Program-made: the position numbers and the translations under genes
The notes under the pieces: generated by a model
The model's input: only the letters and a program-made list of their open reading frames with translations
Database searches by the model: none
Told to the model about the DNA's origin: nothing
Origin: Legionella clemsonensis
GTDB taxonomy: Bacteria; Pseudomonadota; Gammaproteobacteria; Legionellales; Legionellaceae
DNA length: 64,000 nt
Direction of reading: 5' to 3'
Assembly (NCBI RefSeq): GCF_002240035.1
Contig: NZ_CP016397.1
Coordinates: 310,001 to 374,000, forward strand
Part shown: in pieces, positions 18,740-30,442 of the stretch
How positions within the stretch are numbered: the first letter of the stretch is position 1
How the letters are laid out: each line of letters opens with the position of its first letter

Positions 18740-20017
18740 ATGGTTGAATTAAATCAAGTCTGTTACCGAACATTTCACTTAGACAAGCCCTGGACGTTGG
18801 CTGCTTATCAAAGTATCGGTGGCTACAGTGCATTGCAGCGCATTCTAAAAGAACAGACGCCGCCTCAACAAATTATAGAAGAGCTTAAAACATCGGCGCT
18901 ACGCGGACGTGGTGGTGCAGGATTTCCTACTGGACTTAAATGGAGTTTCATGAATCGTAATTCGCCGATTCAAAAATATGTGGTATGTAATTCTGATGAA
19001 GGTGAACCAGGGACTTGTAAAGATCGTGAAATTTTAGCGTTAAATCCTCATCAATTAATAGAAGGGATGGCCATTGCTGGTTATACAATGGGTGCTACAG
19101 TTGGATATAACTACATCCGTGGCGAATTTTGGCTTCCCTTTCAACGCATGGAATCGGCGCTAAAAGAAGCTTACGCTGCTGGTTTTCTTGGAAAAAATAT
19201 TTTAGGCTCCGGGATTGATTTTGATTTGTATAATCATTTAGGTGCTGGCGCTTATATTTGTGGTGAAGAAACGGCTTTATTGAATTCTTTGGAAGGTAAA
19301 AAAGGTCAGCCACGATTTAAACCGCCATTCCCTGCAAATTATGGTCTTTATGGTAAACCGACCACCATCAATAATACAGAAACCTTTGCTTCTGTCCCTG
19401 TTATTATGGAAAAAGGAGGCGAATGGTTTCTGAAACTAGGTAAACCTAACAATGGTGGTATGAAATGCTTTAGTGTTAGTGGTCATGTTAATAAGCCTGG
19501 TAATTTTGAAATACCTTTGGGTACTCCATTTAAAACATTGCTGGAATTAGCGGGTGGAGTAAGGGAAGGACGTAAGATTAAAGCAGTTATCCCTGGTGGT
19601 ACTTCTATGAAAGTATTACCTGGTGATGTCATGATGGAGTTGGATATGGATTATGACAGTATCCAAAAGGCAGGCTCCGGTTTAGGCTCAGGTGCAGTGA
19701 TTATAATGGATGAAACTACTTGCATGGTGGATGCTCTTTATCGCATCTCTGAATTTTATATGGATGAATCCTGTGGTCAATGCACGCCATGTCGTGAGGG
19801 TACGGGCTGGTTAGTTCGTTTAATCCACAGAATTAAGGAAGGTCATGGAGAGCCAGGCGATATTGAAAAACTGGCAAACGTGGCAGATAAAATTGAAGGA
19901 CGTACCATCTGTGCTTTAGGAGAAGCAGCGGCTTGGCCCGTACAGAGTTTCGTAAAGCATTTTTATCATGAATTTGCATATTTCATTAAGCATAAACGCT
20001 CGATCGTCGCAGCATAA
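18740..20017 (+). CDS. nuoF: NADH-quinone oxidoreductase subunit F (NADH/FMN-binding)
   Basis: The 51-kDa subunit (425 residues), which oxidises NADH through [16 protein letters not shown] near residue 56 and the [13 protein letters not shown] motif form the NADH/FMN site. [14 protein letters not shown] follows, and [12 protein letters not shown] carries three of the ligands of [4Fe-4S] cluster N3. The AGGTGAG ribosome binding site is well placed. Confidence 0.97.
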   Translation: MVELNQVCYRTFHLDKPWTLAAYQSIGGYSALQRILKEQTPPQQIIEELKTSALRGRGGAGFPTGLKWSFMNRNSPIQKYVVCNSDEGEPGTCKDREILALNPHQLIEGMAIAGYTMGATVGYNYIRGEFWLPFQRMESALKEAYAAGFLGKNILGSGIDFDLYNHLGAGAYICGEETALLNSLEGKKGQPRFKPPFPANYGLYGKPTTINNTETFASVPVIMEKGGEWFLKLGKPNNGGMKCFSVSGHVNKPGNFEIPLGTPFKTLLELAGGVREGRKIKAVIPGGTSMKVLPGDVMMELDMDYDSIQKAGSGLGSGAVIIMDETTCMVDALYRISEFYMDESCGQCTPCREGTGWLVRLIHRIKEGHGEPGDIEKLANVADKIEGRTICALGEAAAWPVQSFVKHFYHEFAYFIKHKRSIVAA

Positions 20018-20034
20018 TTGAGAAGGTTTAAACA

Positions 20035-22383
20035 ATGGCTACCATTGAAATCGACGGTAAAACATTTGAAGTTGAAAACGGTAAAATGATAATTGAGGTT
20101 GCTGATGAAGCGGGAATTTATATTCCCCGCTTTTGCTACCATAAGAAGCTTTCAGTAGCTGCTAATTGTCGGATGTGCCTGGTAGAGGTTGAAAATGGCC
20201 GCAAACCAGTACCCGCCTGCGCAACCCCAATTACCGATGGCATGAAAGTTTTTACTAAATCAGAGGAAACGCTTCGTTCACAAGAAGCTGTTATGGAATT
20301 TCTTCTTATAAATCATCCCCTTGATTGTCCTATTTGTGATCAGGGTGGGGAATGTGAATTACAAGATATTTCAATGGGATTTGGCTACGACTCGTCTGAA
20401 TATGAAGAAAGCAAACGAGCAGTAGATGATGACAATTTGGGTTCGCTTATCTCCACAGAAATGACGCGCTGCATTCACTGCACTCGATGCGTGCGTTTTG
20501 GTGAAGAAGTTGCCGGAGTAAGAGAGCTTGGTGCCACAGGTCGCGGTGAAGCAATGCAAATTGGTACTTATGTACAGCATAGCATGACCTCAGAAGTCTC
20601 AGGTAATATTATTGATCTTTGTCCTGTTGGCGCCTTGACTTCTAAACCATTCCGTTTTACAGCCAGAGCCTGGGAGCTCGTTCAGTATGACAGTATTGCT
20701 CCACATGATTGTTTGGGTTCTAACATCCATTTACACATTCGTCGCAATGAGCTTATGCGTGTTGTTCCGCGGGAAAATGAGGCCATTAATGAAACTTGGT
20801 TGTCGGATAGAGATCGTTTCAGTTATTTAGGGCTAAAGCATCAAGCGCGTGCAAGTCAGCCCATGATTAAGCGTGATGGCCAATGGGAAACAGTAGACTG
20901 GTCAACTGCATTGAAATTTACTGCTGAAGGCATCAGCCGAGTTATTAAGCAATATGGTCCAGAGCAATTTGCAGCCTTCGCATCGCCATCATCAACATTG
21001 GAAGAGTTTTATTTATTGCAAAAGTTGATGCGAGAACTCGGTGTAAATAATTTAGACCATCGGATTCAACAAGTAGATTTTCGTGATCAGACAACACAAG
21101 CTACTATGCCTGAAAGCTCACTGAATTATTCTGAGCTAGAGAACCAAAGTCATGTTCTTTTACTGGGAAGCAATATTCATCGCGAAGTTCCTCTGGCTGG
21201 TGTAAGGGTACGCAAGGCATTTCGTAACGGCGCCAAGATTTTTGCTATTAATCCAGTGGATTATGAGTATCATTTTGAATTGACACAGAAGGTTATTGTT
21301 TCGCCTCAGGAATTGTCTGTACAAGTGGCGAAGCTGGTTTTGGCAATGGCAGAAGATGTTAGTAAATTACCTGAAGCGATTCAAAAACTGCTGCTAGGTC
21401 TGCAACCTGATAAACATATTTTGGCTATAGCAAATGCATTACGACAACCTAATGCAGCCATTATTACAGGAGCATTATGTGAAAATCATCCAGATGCTTC
21501 CCTACTACGCACCTTGATTAAGCAGATAGAGCAATTTGGAGTTCGGGTTTTACGATTAACAGCGGGTTCAAATAGTGCTGGTGGCTGGTTAGCAGGTATG
21601 CTACCTCATCGAGCAGCAGCAGCCAAGGAAATTGAAGCACCCGGACTGGATGTGCAAGCTGCACTGAATGCTAAATTAAAAGGATACTTTCTTTTGGCAG
21701 TAGAGCCGGGTTATGATTTTGCCAACCCTTATCGAGCTCGTCAATCAATGCTGGGCGCTGAGTTTGTAGTCATGCTATCTGCATTTCAACAGGAGTCAAT
21801 GCAGGATTATGCGGATGTAATACTGCCGATAGCACCTTATGCTGAAACATCAGGTACTTATCTTAATGTAAACAGAACTTGGCAAACAGTAAAAGGGGCA
21901 TTGTCTCCTCACGGAGAAGCAAGACCTGCCTGGAAAATACTAAGAGTATTGGGCAACTTGTTGCAATGTAAACATTTTGATTACCTTTCATCAGAAGACG
22001 TGCTGCAGGAAATTAAATCACTCGTCAATATGGCTGCAGAGGTAAAGTATCAACCTTATTATCCGGAGTCATTGCCACTGCCGAATCAAGATTTGATTCG
22101 TGTCGGTGAGTGGCCCTTGTACCGTTCCGATATGATTGTACGTCATGCTCAGGCTTTACAAGCTTGTGCTGCTGCAGAAATAGCCTGTATAAAAATTAAT
22201 CCGGAGACGGCTGATAGATTGAAATTAGAGGGCGTGGCTACTGTATCTCAGGGTGATATTGAGATAACATTGCCGCTTAAGCGAGATGAGCGTATAGCTC
22301 CCGATGTTGTTTGGGTGGCAAACGCAATGCCAGAAACCGTTGATCTGGGACACTCTTTTGCTGCCATAACTATAAAGGGTTAG
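20035..22383 (+). CDS. nuoG: NADH-quinone oxidoreductase subunit G
   Basis: The 75-kDa subunit (782 residues). The N-terminal ferredoxin domain has RFCYHKKLSVAANCRMC for the [2Fe-2S] cluster N1b. The HPLDCPICDQGGECELQD segment includes the His-ligated cluster N5, and CIHCTRC with a distant CPVGAL gives N4. The remaining 550 residues form a molybdopterin-oxidoreductase-like domain without catalytic role. The length is close to that of other proteobacterial NuoG proteins. Confidence 0.96.
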   Translation: MATIEIDGKTFEVENGKMIIEVADEAGIYIPRFCYHKKLSVAANCRMCLVEVENGRKPVPACATPITDGMKVFTKSEETLRSQEAVMEFLLINHPLDCPICDQGGECELQDISMGFGYDSSEYEESKRAVDDDNLGSLISTEMTRCIHCTRCVRFGEEVAGVRELGATGRGEAMQIGTYVQHSMTSEVSGNIIDLCPVGALTSKPFRFTARAWELVQYDSIAPHDCLGSNIHLHIRRNELMRVVPRENEAINETWLSDRDRFSYLGLKHQARASQPMIKRDGQWETVDWSTALKFTAEGISRVIKQYGPEQFAAFASPSSTLEEFYLLQKLMRELGVNNLDHRIQQVDFRDQTTQATMPESSLNYSELENQSHVLLLGSNIHREVPLAGVRVRKAFRNGAKIFAINPVDYEYHFELTQKVIVSPQELSVQVAKLVLAMAEDVSKLPEAIQKLLLGLQPDKHILAIANALRQPNAAIITGALCENHPDASLLRTLIKQIEQFGVRVLRLTAGSNSAGGWLAGMLPHRAAAAKEIEAPGLDVQAALNAKLKGYFLLAVEPGYDFANPYRARQSMLGAEFVVMLSAFQQESMQDYADVILPIAPYAETSGTYLNVNRTWQTVKGALSPHGEARPAWKILRVLGNLLQCKHFDYLSSEDVLQEIKSLVNMAAEVKYQPYYPESLPLPNQDLIRVGEWPLYRSDMIVRHAQALQACAAAEIACIKINPETADRLKLEGVATVSQGDIEITLPLKRDERIAPDVVWVANAMPETVDLGHSFAAITIKG

Positions 22384-22392
22384 GATAAAAGT

Positions 22393-23415
22393 ATGCTACA
22401 AGATATTGGCATTTTACTGTGGATCATTATTAAAATTGTGATCATTGTTGTACCACTGCTTATAGCAGTAGCTTACCTAACCTATGCTGAACGAAAGGTG
22501 ATAGGTTATATTCAAATCCGCATTGGCCCCAATCGAGTGGGCTGGCGAGGATTATTACAACCTTTTGCTGATTTGCTGAAGTTAATTACCAAAGAAATTA
22601 TCGTTCCAACAAAATCAAACAAGTACCTGTTTGTTATTGCTCCTCTTTTCGCATTGGCGCCAGCGTTGGCTGGTTGGGCGGTTATTCCTTTTTCGGAAGG
22701 CATTGTTTTGGCCAATATTAATGCAGGTGCTTTATACTTATTTGCGATGAGCTCACTGGGGGTCTATGGGGTTCTTATTGCTGGTTGGGCTTCAAACTCA
22801 AAGTATGCCATGTTTGGGGCATTACGAAGTGCTGCGCAAACTGTTTCTTACGAAATTGCAATGGGATTCTCATTCGTCGGCGTTCTATTAGCAGCAGGCA
22901 GCATGAATTTGACCGATATTGTGATGTCACAACAGGGTGGCCTTTGGCATTGGTGGTTTTTACCATTATTACCTCTTTTTATTGTTTTCTGGATTGCTGG
23001 TATTGCTGAAACCAACCGTGCACCATTCGATTTGGCAGAGGGTGAGTCAGAAATTGTTGCCGGGTTTCATGTTGAATATTCGGGTATAGGATTTGCCTTG
23101 TTTTTCCTATCTGAATACGCGAGCATGATTTTAATTTCCACAGTGCTTGCCTTACTTTTCCTCGGGGGGTGGTTATCTCCTTTTGAAGGTATACCTGTAC
23201 TGAATGATATTTTCTTTGTAGTCCCTGGCTTTATCTGGTTGTTGCTTAAGGTTGCATTTTTCCTTTTCGTGTATCTTTGGATTCGTGCAACCTTTCCGCG
23301 CTATCGTTACGATCAGTTAATGCGTTTAGGATGGAAGGTGTTGATCCCGGTGACTATCGTTTGGGTTATTGTTACTGCCTTAATGGTTGTAGCACAACTA
23401 AAACCATGGTTTTAA
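22393..23415 (+). CDS. nuoH: NADH-quinone oxidoreductase subunit H
   Basis: A 340-residue membrane subunit with about eight helices, at the junction of the peripheral and membrane arms, lining the quinone chamber. The conserved [19 protein letters not shown] near residue 32, the [15 protein letters not shown] loop near residue 209 and the final [12 protein letters not shown] are all present. Confidence 0.97.
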   Translation: MLQDIGILLWIIIKIVIIVVPLLIAVAYLTYAERKVIGYIQIRIGPNRVGWRGLLQPFADLLKLITKEIIVPTKSNKYLFVIAPLFALAPALAGWAVIPFSEGIVLANINAGALYLFAMSSLGVYGVLIAGWASNSKYAMFGALRSAAQTVSYEIAMGFSFVGVLLAAGSMNLTDIVMSQQGGLWHWWFLPLLPLFIVFWIAGIAETNRAPFDLAEGESEIVAGFHVEYSGIGFALFFLSEYASMILISTVLALLFLGGWLSPFEGIPVLNDIFFVVPGFIWLLLKVAFFLFVYLWIRATFPRYRYDQLMRLGWKVLIPVTIVWVIVTALMVVAQLKPWF

Positions 23416-23437
23416 CCAGTCTTAATTGAGCAAGCGA

Positions 23438-23938
23438 ATGAAACAAGCATATCGATATATTAAACACTATCTGCGCAGCTTTTTACTTTGGGAGCTATTT
23501 AGTGGTCTGAAATTGACTGGTAAATATTTTTTTAAAAAGAAAGTCACTGTGCAGTTTCCTGAAGAAAAAACCCCATTATCTCCACGTTTTCGTGGAATGT
23601 TGGCTTTAAGACGCTACCCGAATGGTGAGGAAAGGTGCATTGCTTGTAAATTATGTGAAGCTGTATGTCCAGCGTTAGCTATCACTATCGAATCTGAGCC
23701 ACGCGAAGATGGCTCGCGGCGCACTACACGTTATGATATTGATATGTTTAAATGCATCAACTGTGGATTATGTGAAGAATCTTGCCCCGTTGATTCAATC
23801 GTTGTAACCCCCATTCATCACTATCATATTAGTGAACGTGGTCAGAATATTATGACAAAAGAAAAATTATTGGCTGTTGGTGATTTAATGGAAAAACAAT
23901 TGGCCGCTGACAGAGAAGCCGACAAAAAATGGCGCTAA
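23438..23938 (+). CDS. nuoI: NADH-quinone oxidoreductase subunit I
   Basis: An 8Fe ferredoxin-type subunit (166 residues) carrying clusters N6a and N6b in two CxxCxxCxxxCP motifs, [12 protein letters not shown] and [12 protein letters not shown]. The ATG at 23438 is preferred to a TTG at 23426 that would add four residues; the purine-rich stretch between them may serve as ribosome binding site. Confidence 0.95.
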   Translation: MKQAYRYIKHYLRSFLLWELFSGLKLTGKYFFKKKVTVQFPEEKTPLSPRFRGMLALRRYPNGEERCIACKLCEAVCPALAITIESEPREDGSRRTTRYDIDMFKCINCGLCEESCPVDSIVVTPIHHYHISERGQNIMTKEKLLAVGDLMEKQLAADREADKKWR

Positions 23939-23949
23939 TGGGGTGAAAA

Positions 23950-24594
23950 ATGCATGAGTTATTGATACAAATCATATTCTATATTTTTGCTGGATTGGCG
24001 TTGCTATCTGCATTAATGGTTATTACACAGAATAACCCAGTTCGTTGCGTCTTGTTTCTGGTTGTCGCATTTTTTGCCAGTGCGGTCCTATGGATTATTG
24101 CGGAGGCAGAATTTTTAGCCCTTATTCTGGTTTTGGTCTATGTAGGCGCAGTAATGACATTGTTTCTTTTTATAGTGATGATGCTTAACATCGATGTTGA
24201 ATCAATGAAAGCTCATTTTGTCCGTTATCTTCCCTTTGGTTTAATTTTAGTCGCTTTATTGACTGGATTATTATTAATTGCAATCCCCGAAGAATCTTTT
24301 AACAAAGCAGTTGAAACGGTTGCCACTCCAACGGCGGCAACAAGTGCAGACGACGAACATTACATCGCTCCCTTAAAACCAGTATCTAACACTGAAGAAA
24401 TTGGTTTGGTTCTTTATACGGATTATCTTTTTGCCTTCGAAATTGCGGCGGTATTGCTATTGGTGGCAATTGTTGCTGCGATCACTTTAGCTCATCGAGG
24501 AGTAATTCGGTCAAGACGTCAGGATATTACCAAGCAAATAATGACACGTCCTGAAGACAGACTTGAAATTATTACTATGAAATCAGAGAAATAA
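23950..24594 (+). CDS. nuoJ: NADH-quinone oxidoreductase subunit J
   Basis: A 214-residue membrane subunit with five helices. The third helix region [20 protein letters not shown] contains the pi-bulge sequence characteristic of NuoJ. It also has an extended hydrophilic loop (residues about 113-140) before the last helix. GGGG stands 7 bases before the ATG. Confidence 0.94.
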   Translation: MHELLIQIIFYIFAGLALLSALMVITQNNPVRCVLFLVVAFFASAVLWIIAEAEFLALILVLVYVGAVMTLFLFIVMMLNIDVESMKAHFVRYLPFGLILVALLTGLLLIAIPEESFNKAVETVATPTAATSADDEHYIAPLKPVSNTEEIGLVLYTDYLFAFEIAAVLLLVAIVAAITLAHRGVIRSRRQDITKQIMTRPEDRLEIITMKSEK

Positions 24595-24608
24595 CCCAGG
24601 AATATTTA

Positions 24609-24914
24609 ATGATACCACTTAATAATTATCTGATATTAGCTGCAATTATGTTTGGATTAAGCCTGGTTGGCATCATGCTTAATCGTAAAAATATCATATT
24701 ATTGCTGGTTTGTATTGAATTAATGTTACTGTCAGTCAACACCAATTTTATCGCCTTTTCCCATTATTATGGTGGTGTAGCAGGCGAAGTATTTGTCTTC
24801 TTTATCTTAACGGTTGCTGCGGCAGAAGCAGCAATAGGTTTGGCCATTGTAATGTTGCTCTATCGTAATCGGGGCAATATTGATGTTGACAAGATGAATC
24901 ATTTAAAAGGTTGA
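24609..24914 (+). CDS. nuoK: NADH-quinone oxidoreductase subunit K
   Basis: A 101-residue subunit with three helices, MrpC-like. The two buried glutamates of the proton path are seen in [10 protein letters not shown] (second helix) and [11 protein letters not shown] (third helix). Confidence 0.95.
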   Translation: MIPLNNYLILAAIMFGLSLVGIMLNRKNIILLLVCIELMLLSVNTNFIAFSHYYGGVAGEVFVFFILTVAAAEAAIGLAIVMLLYRNRGNIDVDKMNHLKG

Positions 24915-24918
24915 TAAC

Positions 24919-26892
24919 GTGAGTATACAACAACTATGTCTCGTAATTGTTCTTGCACCTCTGGTTGGCTCAGTGGTTGCTGGATTCTTTCGCAATCAAA
25001 TTGGCCGTGTTGGTGCACATTCTGTGACCATCGCTGGTGTAGGTTTATCTCTATTATTATCTATCTATGTCGCTATGGAAATTCTAAGTGGTAGAGTAGA
25101 TATTCTCAACGTTAACCTTTTTACTTGGGCTAGTGGTGGAAACCTGTTTCCCTATGCCTTTCATATTGGGTTTCTAATTGACCCTTTAACTGTAGTAATG
25201 CTGGTGATTGTCAACTTCGTCTCATTCCTAGTACATATCTACAGTATTGGTTATATGGCTGATGACGATGGTTATCAACGCTTTTTTAGCTATATTTCTT
25301 TATTTACATTTATGATGCTGATGTTGGTTACCGCCAATAATTTCCTGCAGTTATTTTTTGGTTGGGAAGGGGTAGGATTGGTTTCTTATTTACTTATCAG
25401 CTTCTGGTATTTTAAAGAATCAGCGATTGAAGGTGGCTTGAAAGCCTTTATTGTCAATCGAGTGGGTGATTTTGGTTTTGTTTTGGGTATTGGAATGGTT
25501 TTGGCCTATACAGGAAGTCTTGACTATGAAACTGTTTTTCGCAGTGCCAATGCACTCGCAGGCCAGACAGTAGAACTTTATGCTGGCCATTCATGGTCAT
25601 TGATTACTGTGATTTGCCTATTGCTTTTTGTTGGTGCCATGGGTAAGTCTGCCCAGATTCCTTTACATGTATGGTTACCTGAGTCCATGGAAGGTCCTAC
25701 CCCTATTTCAGCACTAATCCATGCAGCAACCATGGTTACTGCGGGTGTATTCATGATTGCACGAATTTCTCCTTTGGTAGAACTATCCACTACAGCGCTT
25801 AGTACAATTTTGGTTATTGGTGCTACCGGTGCATTATTTACCGGCATTCTTGCTATCGTGATGAATGACATTAAACGAGTAGTGGCTTATTCCACGCTGT
25901 CACAATTAGGTTATATGATGGTAGCCATGGGTGCCTCTGCTTACAGCGCTGGAATGTTTCATCTGCTAACGCATGCATGTTTTAAAGCATTACTCTTCCT
26001 TGCAGCAGGCTCAGTGATTATTGGCATGCACCATGAACAAGATATGCGCAAGATGGGAGGGCTTTGGAATAAAATGCCTATTACTTATATCACCTTCTTT
26101 ATCGGTGGTCTTGCGCTCTGTGCGATTCCTCCTTTTGCAGGTTTCTATTCCAAAGACACCATTATCGAAGCGGCTAAACTTTCTGAAATTCCCGGTAGCG
26201 GCTATGCTTATTTTTGTGTAGCACTTGGTGCAATGGTTACCTCTCTTTATACATTCCGTGCCTTATTTTTGACCTTTCACGGCAAGCCTAGAATGGATGA
26301 GCAAACGCTTTCACATGTCCATGAATCCCCTTGGGTTGTTTGGCTTCCACTGGTTATGCTGGCTATCCCATCAATAATCTTAGGTTATGTGCTATATATG
26401 CCTATGCTCTTTGATGCACCTACATTATTAGGCAAGTCATTATTCGTACTGCCTCAGCATAATGTTCTCGGTGAAATAGCCAGAGAAATTACTTCGCCTT
26501 GGCAGGCAATTTTACACGCGGTTACTACAATAACTTTTTGGGTTGCGATAGGAGGAATCTTGATCGCATGGATATGTTACATCGCTGCTCCTTCCATCCC
26601 AGGCGTTTTATCAAGAAGATTATCTTGGCTATATCGTATTCTTATTAATAAGTATGGATTTGATGCCTTTAATAATCTTGTGATTGTTCGTGGTTCAAAA
26701 GGACTAGGCCGTTTCTTTTATAATACCGGTGATCAAAAGCTCATTGATGGCCTTATAGTGAACGGAACTGGTCGTACTGTAAGATGGTTTGCGCGAAGAG
26801 GACGTGCTATTCAAAGTGGTTATCTGTATCATTACGCAACCGTAATGGTGTTTGGTCTGTTTATTTTCTTATGCTGGTTGTTGCTAGGCTGA
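24919..26892 (+). CDS. nuoL: NADH-quinone oxidoreductase subunit L
   Basis: The distal antiporter-like proton-pumping subunit (657 residues, about 15-16 membrane segments). FFGWEGVGLVSYLLI and the HVWLPESMEGPTPISALIHAATMVTAGVF segment are diagnostic. The C-terminal part forms the lateral helix. Translation starts at GTG, four bases after the nuoK stop. Confidence 0.97.
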   Translation: MSIQQLCLVIVLAPLVGSVVAGFFRNQIGRVGAHSVTIAGVGLSLLLSIYVAMEILSGRVDILNVNLFTWASGGNLFPYAFHIGFLIDPLTVVMLVIVNFVSFLVHIYSIGYMADDDGYQRFFSYISLFTFMMLMLVTANNFLQLFFGWEGVGLVSYLLISFWYFKESAIEGGLKAFIVNRVGDFGFVLGIGMVLAYTGSLDYETVFRSANALAGQTVELYAGHSWSLITVICLLLFVGAMGKSAQIPLHVWLPESMEGPTPISALIHAATMVTAGVFMIARISPLVELSTTALSTILVIGATGALFTGILAIVMNDIKRVVAYSTLSQLGYMMVAMGASAYSAGMFHLLTHACFKALLFLAAGSVIIGMHHEQDMRKMGGLWNKMPITYITFFIGGLALCAIPPFAGFYSKDTIIEAAKLSEIPGSGYAYFCVALGAMVTSLYTFRALFLTFHGKPRMDEQTLSHVHESPWVVWLPLVMLAIPSIILGYVLYMPMLFDAPTLLGKSLFVLPQHNVLGEIAREITSPWQAILHAVTTITFWVAIGGILIAWICYIAAPSIPGVLSRRLSWLYRILINKYGFDAFNNLVIVRGSKGLGRFFYNTGDQKLIDGLIVNGTGRTVRWFARRGRAIQSGYLYHYATVMVFGLFIFLCWLLLG

Positions 26893-26907
26893 TTATAAGG
26901 TGAAGGT

Positions 26908-28413
26908 ATGCATCATTTGCTCAATTTATTGATCTGGTTGCCTATCATTGGTGGAGTGTTTGTATTTCTCACTGGTGATGATGACAATCCTAATGTGGCG
27001 CGTTATTTGTCGCTTTTTACCGTACTATTAACGCTGATCATGTGCATTCCTTTAATTGCTGGCTTTGACGTCAATGCTTATACTATGCAATTCGTGGATG
27101 AATATCCATGGATGCCAAGCCTGGGAATCAACTACAGTCTGGGAATTGATGGTTTATCACTATTGCTTATTGTGTTAAGCATCTTTACCAACCTTATTGT
27201 TATTCTAGCAACCTGGAATAGTATTCATAAGCGTGTAGCTCAATACATGGCTGCCTTTTTAATTATGCAAGGGTTTTTGGTGGGTGTCTTTGCATCCCTT
27301 GATGCCATTGTCTTTTATATCTTTTGGGAAGCTACGCTGATCCCAATGTACTTGATTATTGGTATTTGGGGTTCTGATAATCGTGTTTATGCAGCGATTA
27401 AATTCTTCCTTTATACCTTTTTGGGTTCTGTGCTCATGTTGGCTTCCTTCTTATACATGGGTTATATCGTTGGCTCTTTTAAAATTGAAACCCTGTATGC
27501 CATTAAACTGGGTATGACCGCTCAAACTCTTATTTTTATTGCATTCTTCCTTGGGTTTGCAATAAAAATTCCCATGTTTCCTGTACATACATGGTTGCCT
27601 GATGCACATACGGAAGCGCCAGCGGGTGGTTCCATTGTGCTTGCGGCGATATTGCTAAAACTTGGGGCTTATGGGTTTATTCGTTTCGCATTGCCGATTG
27701 TACCTGATGCTTGCAGTAAATATGCAATGGTCATAATTGCCTTATCGCTTATAGCCGTAGTTTATGTGGGATTGGTAGCTATTATTCAGCAAGATATGAA
27801 GCGATTGATTGCTTATTCCTCTATTTCTCATATGGGATTTGTTACACTTGGTTGTTTTGCAATTTTTGCAATTGCTCGACAGTCAGGAATACCTAACGCT
27901 GCTTTGGTATTGGAGGGAGCTATTGTCGTCATGATTTCTCATGCTTTTGTCTCCAGCGCAATGTTTGCAGGGGTTGGTTATATTTATGATCGAATGCATA
28001 CCCGCCAAATTAAAGATTTTGGCGGTATTGTGCATACTATGCCTATTTTTGCCTCATTTTTTATGCTCTTTGCTATGGCTAATGCCGGTTTACCTGGGAC
28101 ATCTGGTTTTGTTGGCGAATTTATGGTTATTCTAGGGGCAGTAAAAGCCAGCTTCTGGATTGCATTTTGGGCGGCCACAACCCTTATTATTGGTGCTGCC
28201 TACACTTTATGGATGTACAAACGAGTAATTTTTGGTCCTATTGCCAATGATAAGGTAGCAGCCTTAAAAGATCTTACCGGATTTGAAATAAGTGCCTATG
28301 TTTTATTGGCCTTAATGGTAATAGGAATGGGGGTTTACCCAAAACCTGTACTTGACTATGTTCATCAATCTGTTAGCCACACTCTGGCTGAAGCAAATAA
28401 ATCAAAATTATAA
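26908..28413 (+). CDS. nuoM: NADH-quinone oxidoreductase subunit M
   Basis: A second antiporter-like proton-pumping subunit (501 residues, about 14 membrane helices). FWEATLIPMYLIIGIWG (with the key glutamate), HTWLPDAHTEAPAGGSI and the AYSSISHMGFV helix are present. AAGGTGAAGG precedes the ATG. Confidence 0.97.
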   Translation: MHHLLNLLIWLPIIGGVFVFLTGDDDNPNVARYLSLFTVLLTLIMCIPLIAGFDVNAYTMQFVDEYPWMPSLGINYSLGIDGLSLLLIVLSIFTNLIVILATWNSIHKRVAQYMAAFLIMQGFLVGVFASLDAIVFYIFWEATLIPMYLIIGIWGSDNRVYAAIKFFLYTFLGSVLMLASFLYMGYIVGSFKIETLYAIKLGMTAQTLIFIAFFLGFAIKIPMFPVHTWLPDAHTEAPAGGSIVLAAILLKLGAYGFIRFALPIVPDACSKYAMVIIALSLIAVVYVGLVAIIQQDMKRLIAYSSISHMGFVTLGCFAIFAIARQSGIPNAALVLEGAIVVMISHAFVSSAMFAGVGYIYDRMHTRQIKDFGGIVHTMPIFASFFMLFAMANAGLPGTSGFVGEFMVILGAVKASFWIAFWAATTLIIGAAYTLWMYKRVIFGPIANDKVAALKDLTGFEISAYVLLALMVIGMGVYPKPVLDYVHQSVSHTLAEANKSKL

Positions 28414-28433
28414 ACTAGCAAGGTTAAACTGAT

Positions 28434-29873
28434 ATGACAGCATTATTAGAAAATCTACACATTGCTTTGCCTGAAATGATTATACTAATTACAGCTTGTG
28501 TTGCCTTGCTGGCTGATCTATTTCTGCGTGAACGTTTTGCCTCTATTGCCTTTATTCTTGCTGAAATTGGTTTGCTCCTGGCTGCTTTTATCAGCTTTCT
28601 TTTCCTCGGTAATTTTAAGCTAACCATTTTAGGTGGTTTATTCATTAGCGATGATGTTGCACAGCTTATGAAACTGTTTATCTATCTGAGTGTTTTTCTT
28701 TGTTTTCTGTATTCAAGAGATTACATTGATGAGCGTCAAATTCCAGCTGGGGATTATTACATTTTAGGTTTATTTTCTACACTGGGGATGATGGTTTTAG
28801 TTTCAGCACATTCTTTGCTAACGATTTATCTGGGATTAGAATTGCTTTCACTGCCTCTTTACGCAATGACAGCAATTCGTCGTACTAATAGTGATGCAGC
28901 TGAAGCAGCCATGAAGTATTTTATAATGGGGGCGATTGCTTCAGGAATGTTATTATATGGTTTGTCTCTGGTATATGGTGCTACTGGCAAGCTGGATTTA
29001 ATGGATATAGCCAATGCTGTAGCTGCTAACTGGCAACAACAGAATACTCTGTTGTCGTTTGCACTGGTGTTTATTTTGGCTGGGGTTGGATTTAAGCTGG
29101 CCGCAACTCCGTTTCATATGTGGGCACCTGATGTTTATCAAGGCGCCCCCACTTCAGTGACCTTATTTCTGAGCTCCGCTCCAAAAATTGCTGCGATAGG
29201 CATGGCATTACGTATTCTTACCATTGGCTTACCCGATGCGGCCGCACAATGGCAGCAGATATTAATTGTTATGGCACTATTATCTACAGGTTTGGGTAAT
29301 CTCCTCGCGATAACACAATCCAATATAAAGCGTCTATTAGCCTATTCAGCGATTTCACATGTCGGTTATGCATTATTCGGCATTTTGACAGCTACTGCAG
29401 CAGGTTATGCAGCAGCACTTTATTATGTGCTTGTTTATTCACTCATGACGGTGGCTGCTTTTGGTTTAATCGTTTTATTATCTAGAAATGGTATTGAAAT
29501 AGAGGCTGTGGATGACTTAAAAGGTTTAAATAAGCGCAACCCCTGGATTGCCTTTATGATGCTTATCGTTATGTTTTCCATGGCCGGTGTTCCACCAACA
29601 GTCGGTTTCTTTACAAAATTGCTCGTTCTCAAAGCACTGGTTGATGTCCATTTAACCTGGCTTGCAGTATTTGGACTACTCTTTGCTGTGATCGGTGCCT
29701 ACTACTATGTTCGTATTGTAAAAGTAATGTATTTTGACGAAGCTACGGATACTACTTCTGTAACTTTATCAACACCTATGAATTTAATCTTTTCAGCTAA
29801 TGCTCTGTCTTTACTATTTCTAGGGTTATTTCCTGCAGGCTTAATTAATGCTTGCATAAATGCCTTCTCCTGA
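28434..29873 (+). CDS. nuoN: NADH-quinone oxidoreductase subunit N
   Basis: The third antiporter-like subunit (479 residues, about 14 membrane helices) and last gene of the operon. Motifs include [33 protein letters not shown] and [15 protein letters not shown] strong Rho-independent terminator begins 8 bases after the stop. Confidence 0.97.
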   Translation: MTALLENLHIALPEMIILITACVALLADLFLRERFASIAFILAEIGLLLAAFISFLFLGNFKLTILGGLFISDDVAQLMKLFIYLSVFLCFLYSRDYIDERQIPAGDYYILGLFSTLGMMVLVSAHSLLTIYLGLELLSLPLYAMTAIRRTNSDAAEAAMKYFIMGAIASGMLLYGLSLVYGATGKLDLMDIANAVAANWQQQNTLLSFALVFILAGVGFKLAATPFHMWAPDVYQGAPTSVTLFLSSAPKIAAIGMALRILTIGLPDAAAQWQQILIVMALLSTGLGNLLAITQSNIKRLLAYSAISHVGYALFGILTATAAGYAAALYYVLVYSLMTVAAFGLIVLLSRNGIEIEAVDDLKGLNKRNPWIAFMMLIVMFSMAGVPPTVGFFTKLLVLKALVDVHLTWLAVFGLLFAVIGAYYYVRIVKVMYFDEATDTTSVTLSTPMNLIFSANALSLLFLGLFPAGLINACINAFS

Positions 29874-29880
29874 TTTTCAG

Positions 29881-29923
29881 AAAAAGATAAATCGCTATTT
29901 CCTATATTGCGATTTATCTTTTT
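29881..29923 (+). terminator. Terminator of the nuo operon
   Basis: A perfect 15-bp inverted repeat, AAAAAGATAAATCGC (29881-29895) and GCGATTTATCTTTTT (29909-29923), with a 13-base loop; the second arm ends in a T-run. It can also act on transcription from the opposite strand. Confidence 0.85.
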
Positions 29924-29925
29924 AT

Positions 29926-30334
29926 CTCAGTCAATGGATAAAACCCTAAATCAAAAAACACAGCAAACCCTGCTACCTTCATGATAGATAATTACTTACT
30001 AAGAAGTTAATCTCCCTCTGTACTGGATTAAGTCCTGCAAAAGCTTTATTTGCTGCAAAGGGTCAACGTGGGTCAGAACTCTCAAAAATAACTGGATGGA
30101 GCAATATTCTGCACTTGTGATCTTTTTCTACTATACTTTACAGCTAAAAATGAATTATGTAGTGAAGAGTGGTTCTCGTGGCTAACATTGGTTATAAACG
30201 ACAAGTCAATTTTATAAATTACTTCTTAACTTCAATCAGTAGAGACGAAGTTACTATTTTTAAGTAAGCAGCAATATAAAGTTAAAAAAAACTTGATAAC
30301 TAGGGGAAGGGTGAGTATACTTGCCTTCAGTTGA
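29926..30334. other. Noncoding stretch between nuo operon and initiator tRNA
   Basis: About 410 bases without a convincing gene. Only very short open frames (under 30 codons) with no good ribosome binding sites are present. The one clear element is the promoter at the right end. The sequence is AT-rich and shows no repeat I can recognise. A small RNA cannot be excluded. Confidence 0.6.
30293..30321 (+). promoter_or_regulatory. Promoter of initiator tRNA
   Basis: TTGATA (30293-30298) and TATACT (30316-30321) are separated by exactly 17 bases, with a start expected near 30328, seven bases before the mature tRNA. Confidence 0.75.
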
Positions 30335-30411
<77 letters not shown>

Positions 30412-30419
30412 CTATTAGA

Positions 30420-30442
30420 AACCCCATTTATTGGGGTTTTTT
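30420..30442 (+). terminator. Terminator after tRNA-fMet
   Basis: AACCCC and GGGGTT pair around ATTTATT-type loop sequence and are followed by TTTTTT, eight bases after the tRNA CCA end. It separates the tRNA transcript from rimP, at least partly. Confidence 0.8.

Noticed and set aside
30181-30270. A 29-codon open frame starting with GTG upstream of tRNA-fMet
   Set aside because: No ribosome binding site, no recognisable product and an unremarkable length for chance.
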